Assembly: GCA_002307115.1 (NCBI GenBank)
Contig: DBTP01000189.1
Span: forward strand, 1-9,276
Source of the DNA: Fibrobacter sp. UBA1313
Lineage (GTDB): Bacteria; Fibrobacterota; Fibrobacteria; Fibrobacterales; Fibrobacteraceae
Length of the DNA stretch: 9,276 nucleotides
Direction: 5' to 3'
In this document: positions 5,032 to 9,276 of the stretch, piece after piece
How the letters are laid out: every line of letters begins with the position of its first letter
Numbering within the stretch: position 1 is the first letter of the stretch
Position numbers and translations under genes: made by a program
The notes under the pieces: model-generated
What the model saw: only the letters and a program-made list of their open reading frames with translations
The model's database searches: none
What the model was told of the DNA's origin: nothing

Positions 5032-7902
5032 TTGAAATCCCTTGGGGTTCTTTTTATCGCGTTGCCGATAGTTGCATTCGCGCGTTCGCCCTTGTCTGGA
5101 TTGGATCTGGACTCAATTCCTGTTTGGGGTGATTCTATTTCACACAAAGAGTCATCGGTTGTAGAAACTCAAGAAACGCCAGATTCTCTTCGATTAGAAA
5201 CGCGGGGCTCAAAGACAATACAAGTGGTGGTTGGTGATGGGGGCACACAGGTCGATCAGGAACTACGTCTCTCTGTACAAGGGGAAATCGCCCCTTCCAT
5301 TTTTGTAGATGCACTCTTATCCGATGTGGGTCGCGAAGCCGGCGATCAAAGAACAGCGACCCTAGAAGAAGTGGATCAAATCTATTTTCGTGTAGAATCC
5401 CCGCATTTCTTTTTGCATTTGGGCGACTTGACGTGGATTCAAAATACTTTGGGCTTATCGGGTTTGAACCGTAGTTCTCTAGGTGCGGGCGCTGGTGTGC
5501 GTGCGGGGCACACAGAAGTGCGGGCCGTTGTGGGTTACGATGAATTAGAGCATATCTCTACTGTGTTTAGTGGTGTTGATGGGCAGCGTAGTGGTTATTT
5601 AATTGGTACAGGTACGGATTTCTATTTGGCGGTAGTTCCCCAGTCGGAAACGGTTTGGATGAATGGAGTTAAACTTTCTCGCGAAAAAGATTACGTGGTG
5701 AATTATGCGGGGGGTGTGCTTGATTTTAAAGGACTTATCATTCCTGGTGCCAGTGATGAAATTCGAGTGGAATACGACGGTTACAATTCGGGTGGCGTCC
5801 AGGCAATGAAAGCCGCTGATGGAAACTATCGATCAAAAAATATTTGGTTAGATGTGGCGGGGTTCCGTTTGGAAAGTGATGTAGACCGTTTGAAACGGGG
5901 CACTTGGAGTGACGATGATTTATCCATGCTCAAAGCGGATACGGGGGGTGTTTTCGACCGTGCCGATACGCTTGGCACTTTGGAACGCCCTTGGCGATTG
6001 GATCGCATGGGCGCGCGGATGCGTTTGCAGGCCGAGGATCGGTGGTTTGCGGATGGCGAAATGGTTTATGGAAAAATGGATACCAATACGGTTTCGGATA
6101 AAGTCAATGGTCCTCACGGGATGGCTTTTCGTTGGCATCTTTCATCGGATAGCACCGCCATGCAAAAACATGGTATTTGGAAAGTGGAAAATTCAGGGGA
6201 CTATATTGAACAAGGATACAACACGGGATCCTATCAGGGCACCGATCGCAACTGGGATTCATACACGTTAAGCAATGACTGGGATCTTGACAGTGTGGGC
6301 CTTGGCGGTGGTTTACGCTATGATGATTTCTTAACATGCTTTCGTTTGCCCAATGCCTTCTTTACGGGTGTGGAATGGGGCTATAGACAAAGTATTGAAG
6401 ATTCTTTGTGGAATTCTTCGCGGGCGCGTCTCTTTTTGGATCACAGAGGAAATGTGGCCTCGAGTTCGATTTCTTTGGTCCGCGTCGCTTCTGTGCAGGA
6501 GCTGGAAGTGGAACGCTACCAAGGCCTTGTGAATGCCATTTTCAATTCCGGATTTGTACGCCCATTTGGTTCTGGGAGTTATGGCATGTGGTACAAAGAT
6601 TCTCTGGATACAAAGTTGCAATCAGAGCAAATGAAGGCTGCGGGTGGCTTTGAAATGGGGCCGGAGGAGTGGACCCTTCGTGAAAGTCTTTTAGGAAAAC
6701 GTGCGCGGAGAGGTTACGCTAAGGAATCTTTAGAAGATTCTCTTCAGTTATCGGAGTGGGATCAATCTGCCAATTACAATGGCAAAAATTTTACCCTGAC
6801 TCATCTTTTACAATATAAGCGCACATGGCTTGATACTTCGGGGAATACGGATTCCTGGATTACAGAACAAACAATAGAATGGGGTCATTCCAACGAAACT
6901 TTTTCTGGCAGGGCGTCTTATGATTTGGGACTCACCAGTGAACAACCTTACATCGCTATTTACAAGGCGGTGGCTCCGGGGACCGGTGATGTTCTTTATG
7001 ATAGTTTGACGGGACTTTTTGTAGAGGGTGTGGATAAAGGGGATTATGTTTACGAGGGCATGGGCCGAGACGATTCCGCCGATGTGGTGTGTGCTTCGTC
7101 TGCTAAGATGACGTTGAATTTTAATTTGAATCCGGGATTACTTTTTGGCGTAAATCAGGGTTTTGTGCGTGATATTTCTTTGGCTTTTGATGGATCTTCA
7201 GAAGGACGCGATACCACGGGCGGGAGGTTGTATTTGCCGCCTTTGTGGAGACCGACTTTACGAAATTTGTCCAGTGGCATTTTTACGATGGAAGGCGCAT
7301 TAAAATGGAATCATCCCTCTGGTGATGGCTCCATTGAATATAAAGTGGGTACGGAAAGTGAAAAGAAGAATACTTCTCAAGGCTATTTTCAGAATCGCTT
7401 GTGGCACGATTTAGAGGGCATCTACAGTGGCCGAAAAAAAGAAACATGGACATCGGAATTGGGATTAGAATATGTGGATCTTATTTCTTACCAAAAGATG
7501 AATTGGGAAATTCGAGAGGCGCGACTTTCGTGGAGAAGAGAACTTTTTTGGAATTTATCTGTGGAGCCTGCCGGTTGGATTCGGCAAGGAAATGGCAAGG
7601 ATGAAAGTTCTCCTTTAGATGCCTTTTTAAAACAGGGCAGTTTGGGACTTTCTTGGGATAACCAAAAGGGAGCCACCGTCGTCAATACGTTTAGCATGAC
7701 TTCTGTTTCTTCGGATTCAGAGGTATTGCCCTATCAAATGGTTTCCGGTTTTGACAAAGGAACAACTTATCGCGGTGAAAGTGTGGTGAGTGTGGAGGCC
7801 AATGATTTCTTGACGTTATCCTTACGATATATTGTGCGGTTTGGCGATGCGGAAGAGGGTGTATTTCAAAAGTTTTCCACTGAAGCAAAGGCTTTTTTCT
7901 AA
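5032..7902 (+). CDS. Large outer-membrane beta-barrel protein (956 aa), function unknown
   Basis: Secreted protein with a classic signal peptide, MKSLGVLFIALPIVAFA, likely cut after AFA at residue 17. A low-complexity linker follows (about 20-55). Residues about 58-135 contain GSKTIQVVVGDGG, VDQELRLSVQGEIAPSIFV, LEEVDQIYFRVESPHF and LHLGDLTW. This resembles the N-terminal part of a widespread but uncharacterised family of large outer-membrane proteins. Residues 205-250 carry a compact motif (VWMNGVKL, DYVVNYAGGVLDF, DEIRVEYDGY) also typical of that family, perhaps a periplasmic or plug domain. The rest (about 265-956) is rich in Trp, Tyr and Gly with alternating polar/hydrophobic strands, and the protein ends in KAFF. 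A terminal Phe is the usual BAM-recognised outer-membrane signature. I do not recognise a catalytic motif. The start is TTG, 2 bases after the DUF2914-like gene. The stop overlaps the Omp85 start by one base, so the two proteins are likely made together. Confidence 0.8.
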   Translation: MKSLGVLFIALPIVAFARSPLSGLDLDSIPVWGDSISHKESSVVETQETPDSLRLETRGSKTIQVVVGDGGTQVDQELRLSVQGEIAPSIFVDALLSDVGREAGDQRTATLEEVDQIYFRVESPHFFLHLGDLTWIQNTLGLSGLNRSSLGAGAGVRAGHTEVRAVVGYDELEHISTVFSGVDGQRSGYLIGTGTDFYLAVVPQSETVWMNGVKLSREKDYVVNYAGGVLDFKGLIIPGASDEIRVEYDGYNSGGVQAMKAADGNYRSKNIWLDVAGFRLESDVDRLKRGTWSDDDLSMLKADTGGVFDRADTLGTLERPWRLDRMGARMRLQAEDRWFADGEMVYGKMDTNTVSDKVNGPHGMAFRWHLSSDSTAMQKHGIWKVENSGDYIEQGYNTGSYQGTDRNWDSYTLSNDWDLDSVGLGGGLRYDDFLTCFRLPNAFFTGVEWGYRQSIEDSLWNSSRARLFLDHRGNVASSSISLVRVASVQELEVERYQGLVNAIFNSGFVRPFGSGSYGMWYKDSLDTKLQSEQMKAAGGFEMGPEEWTLRESLLGKRARRGYAKESLEDSLQLSEWDQSANYNGKNFTLTHLLQYKRTWLDTSGNTDSWITEQTIEWGHSNETFSGRASYDLGLTSEQPYIAIYKAVAPGTGDVLYDSLTGLFVEGVDKGDYVYEGMGRDDSADVVCASSAKMTLNFNLNPGLLFGVNQGFVRDISLAFDGSSEGRDTTGGRLYLPPLWRPTLRNLSSGIFTMEGALKWNHPSGDGSIEYKVGTESEKKNTSQGYFQNRLWHDLEGIYSGRKKETWTSELGLEYVDLISYQKMNWEIREARLSWRRELFWNLSVEPAGWIRQGNGKDESSPLDAFLKQGSLGLSWDNQKGATVVNTFSMTSVSSDSEVLPYQMVSGFDKGTTYRGESVVSVEANDFLTLSLRYIVRFGDAEEGVFQKFSTEAKAFF

Positions 7903-9276
7903 TGAAGTTACGAGAACTATTCATTTTGGGAATGCTGTTAGCGACCTCACTCGCTTTTGGGGAAGAATGTGTTGTGAAAAATGTGCGTCTTGAAGGGGTA
8001 TTCCATTCGGAGTTGCCTTCCATGTATCAGAATTTGAGTGGCGAACCTTGCGCTAAAATTGATGCATTAAATCGGCAATTAATAGATTGGCACTTGAATC
8101 ACGGATTTCCTTTTGCAAAAGTTTTTTGGGAATTGGATTCTTCCGGTCTTGCCGTGATTTATTTGGATCGTGGTTCAGCCTGGGTGTGGGCTCCACCCGA
8201 AAATAAAGAGCCTGGTAAAACCCAAAAAGAAGTATTCGGCAAATTAACGGGACTCGAAATAGGGGACATTGTATCTTTGGAAGATCTCGACCGTGCTGAG
8301 AAAAAATTGGCGCGGAATGGTTATTATGAAAAAACAGCTCCGGTGCGGCTTTACCGCGATCCGGTACGAAACCGTCTGATCCCTTTATTTTCGATGGCAG
8401 ATCTGCGTTCGAATCACCTAGAAGGTTATTTGACATACGCAAGTGGGGAAGAGGGAGGCTGGAGTGGTAACTTGCTTGTGGATCTTTATAACATCAATGG
8501 AACGGCGCGCGATCTTTCGATTTCGGGAGAAACGGGCGAGTGGGAACGGAACCTCACTTTTGCATATAAGGAACCGTGGCTTTTAGGGACTTTATGGAGC
8601 GGAATTCTTCGGGGGTATGTTGAAGAGGATTCTTCTTACCGAGATGTGCGTCTAGAGGCGGGTATCGCGCGTGCCATTGGTTTTGATTTTGAGTTTACCA
8701 TTTTGGGCGGTGTGGGAGATGACGAATGGACGACGAGTCTAGAAATGAAGTACCGCGATGAAGATCGTTTTATTTTGCCCCGTTCCGGTTCGCGACTGGA
8801 TGCGTCCATGACAGTACTTAAAAAGAGACTCAGTGATTCTACGGATGTGCGGGTATTCCTTGAGGGGAGTGGTAGACATTTAATGCCGATTTATGGAAAT
8901 TTTATTTTGCAATCTTCTTTTTGGGCAGGGACTATTCTTCCGACAAACAAGGACTATGGATTAGAAGATTTGTATTCCTTAGGGGGCATTGATAATTTGA
9001 AGGGATTTCGACCTGGATTTTTTCGCAGTCGTGCTTATGGGGCAACGGAAATGGATTTGCAGTGGCAAGGGTTGCCTAAGACGGCGTTCCACTTATTTTT
9101 CCAACCGGCGCTACATCGTGCGCGGAGCCCGGAGCAGGGGTGGGTGGATTCGTATAGCTACGGCCTTGGCCTTACCCAGTATCGCGAATCCTGGAGTGTG
9201 TCGCTTTATTATGCGATGAATAAGGGTGAGGATCCGCTGAACGGCCTTTTGCATCTGGGTGTGAAATCGCTGTTCT
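7902..9276 (+). CDS. Omp85-superfamily outer-membrane protein (BamA/TamA/FhaC-like), truncated at window edge
   Basis: Translated in frame from ATG 7902, the gene stays open to the window end (458 residues). A signal peptide is present (MKLRELFILGMLLATSLAFG, cut near 18-20). Residues about 23-95 look like one POTRA domain (VVKNVRLEGV, a helix around DALNRQLIDWHLNHGFPFAKV, then strands). Residues about 110-155 resemble a second (FGKLTGLEIGDIVSLEDLDR, AEKKLARNGYYE). The barrel from about 170 shows the Omp85 signatures: a YRDEDRFILPRSGSRLDASM stretch (284-303) and loop 6 motif LGGIDNLKGFR (360-370), where the usual VRGF arginine is replaced by Lys367. The last residues (LHLGVKSLF) look like a terminal barrel strand ending in Phe. 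The final base t could be the first base of the stop codon, so the protein may be complete. Two POTRA domains would be fewer than in classical BamA (five) and would match TpsB-type transporters. Its start overlaps the stop of the large OMP (TAATG), suggesting that OMP is its substrate or partner. Confidence 0.85.
   Translation, partial: MKLRELFILGMLLATSLAFGEECVVKNVRLEGVFHSELPSMYQNLSGEPCAKIDALNRQLIDWHLNHGFPFAKVFWELDSSGLAVIYLDRGSAWVWAPPENKEPGKTQKEVFGKLTGLEIGDIVSLEDLDRAEKKLARNGYYEKTAPVRLYRDPVRNRLIPLFSMADLRSNHLEGYLTYASGEEGGWSGNLLVDLYNINGTARDLSISGETGEWERNLTFAYKEPWLLGTLWSGILRGYVEEDSSYRDVRLEAGIARAIGFDFEFTILGGVGDDEWTTSLEMKYRDEDRFILPRSGSRLDASMTVLKKRLSDSTDVRVFLEGSGRHLMPIYGNFILQSSFWAGTILPTNKDYGLEDLYSLGGIDNLKGFRPGFFRSRAYGATEMDLQWQGLPKTAFHLFFQPALHRARSPEQGWVDSYSYGLGLTQYRESWSVSLYYAMNKGEDPLNGLLHLGVKSLF

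Noticed and set aside
5909..6271. A 120-codon plus-strand open frame inside the large OMP gene
   Set aside because: It is an alternative frame within a continuous 956-codon gene, with no ribosome binding site or domain signal.
7691..8442. Minus-strand open frames of 110 and 129 codons opposite the OMP/Omp85 junction
   Set aside because: The plus strand here encodes a signal peptide and POTRA-like domain in a clear family, and the antisense products show no recognisable features.
9031..9219. A 62-codon plus-strand open frame near the right edge
   Set aside because: It is out of frame with the Omp85 barrel, which carries the loop 6 motif and terminal strand across this stretch.
1..9276. CRISPR arrays, insertion sequences, tRNA/rRNA genes, phage or plasmid genes
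   Set aside because: No regularly spaced repeats, transposase or integrase motifs, or RNA-gene-like sequences were seen, and almost all bases are accounted for by the listed genes.

Overview
The window reads as chromosomal DNA of a Gram-negative (diderm) bacterium with moderate GC. It is densely coded and shows no mobile element, CRISPR array, tRNA or rRNA. The combination of an MglA-type GTPase, a Roadblock protein, a DUF2914 protein, very large outer-membrane proteins and frequent TTG/GTG starts suggests a Fibrobacterota (Fibrobacter-like) genome. That assignment is inference; other MglA-bearing diderm phyla remain possible.

Left part (13-2615). A sugar-nucleotide aminotransferase of the DegT/DnrJ/EryC1 family, closest in memory to WbpE, is on the minus strand. 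It is divergent from cysQ (3'(2'),5'-bisphosphate nucleotidase) with only about 33 bases between the two starts. cysQ is followed after 5 bases by a membrane-embedded M50/site-2-protease-like protein. The middle (2637-3027) is a single-gene unit: an extended -10 promoter, rpsT (ribosomal protein S20, GTG start) and a hairpin-plus-U-tract terminator.

Right part (3053-9276). After its own putative promoter comes a tightly packed five-gene set, all on the plus strand, with gaps of 28, 9 and 2 bases and finally a 1-base overlap. The genes are: (1) an MglA-like polarity GTPase with an unusual C-terminal tail of about 135 residues, rich in proline, alanine and glycine; (2) a Roadblock/LC7 protein, the MglB-type partner; (3) a membrane-anchored DUF2914-like protein; (4) a 956-residue, signal-peptide-bearing outer-membrane protein; (5) an Omp85-superfamily protein with a POTRA-like region and a 16-strand-type barrel. 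The fifth gene reaches the window edge, apparently one base into its stop codon.

The most interesting reading is that this set couples a cytoplasmic polarity switch (GTPase plus Roadblock) to an envelope module (DUF2914 anchor, giant OMP, dedicated Omp85 assembly or translocation factor). This is a candidate polarity-controlled outer-membrane system. The gene families are seen in the sequence; the functional coupling is inferred from operon structure only.
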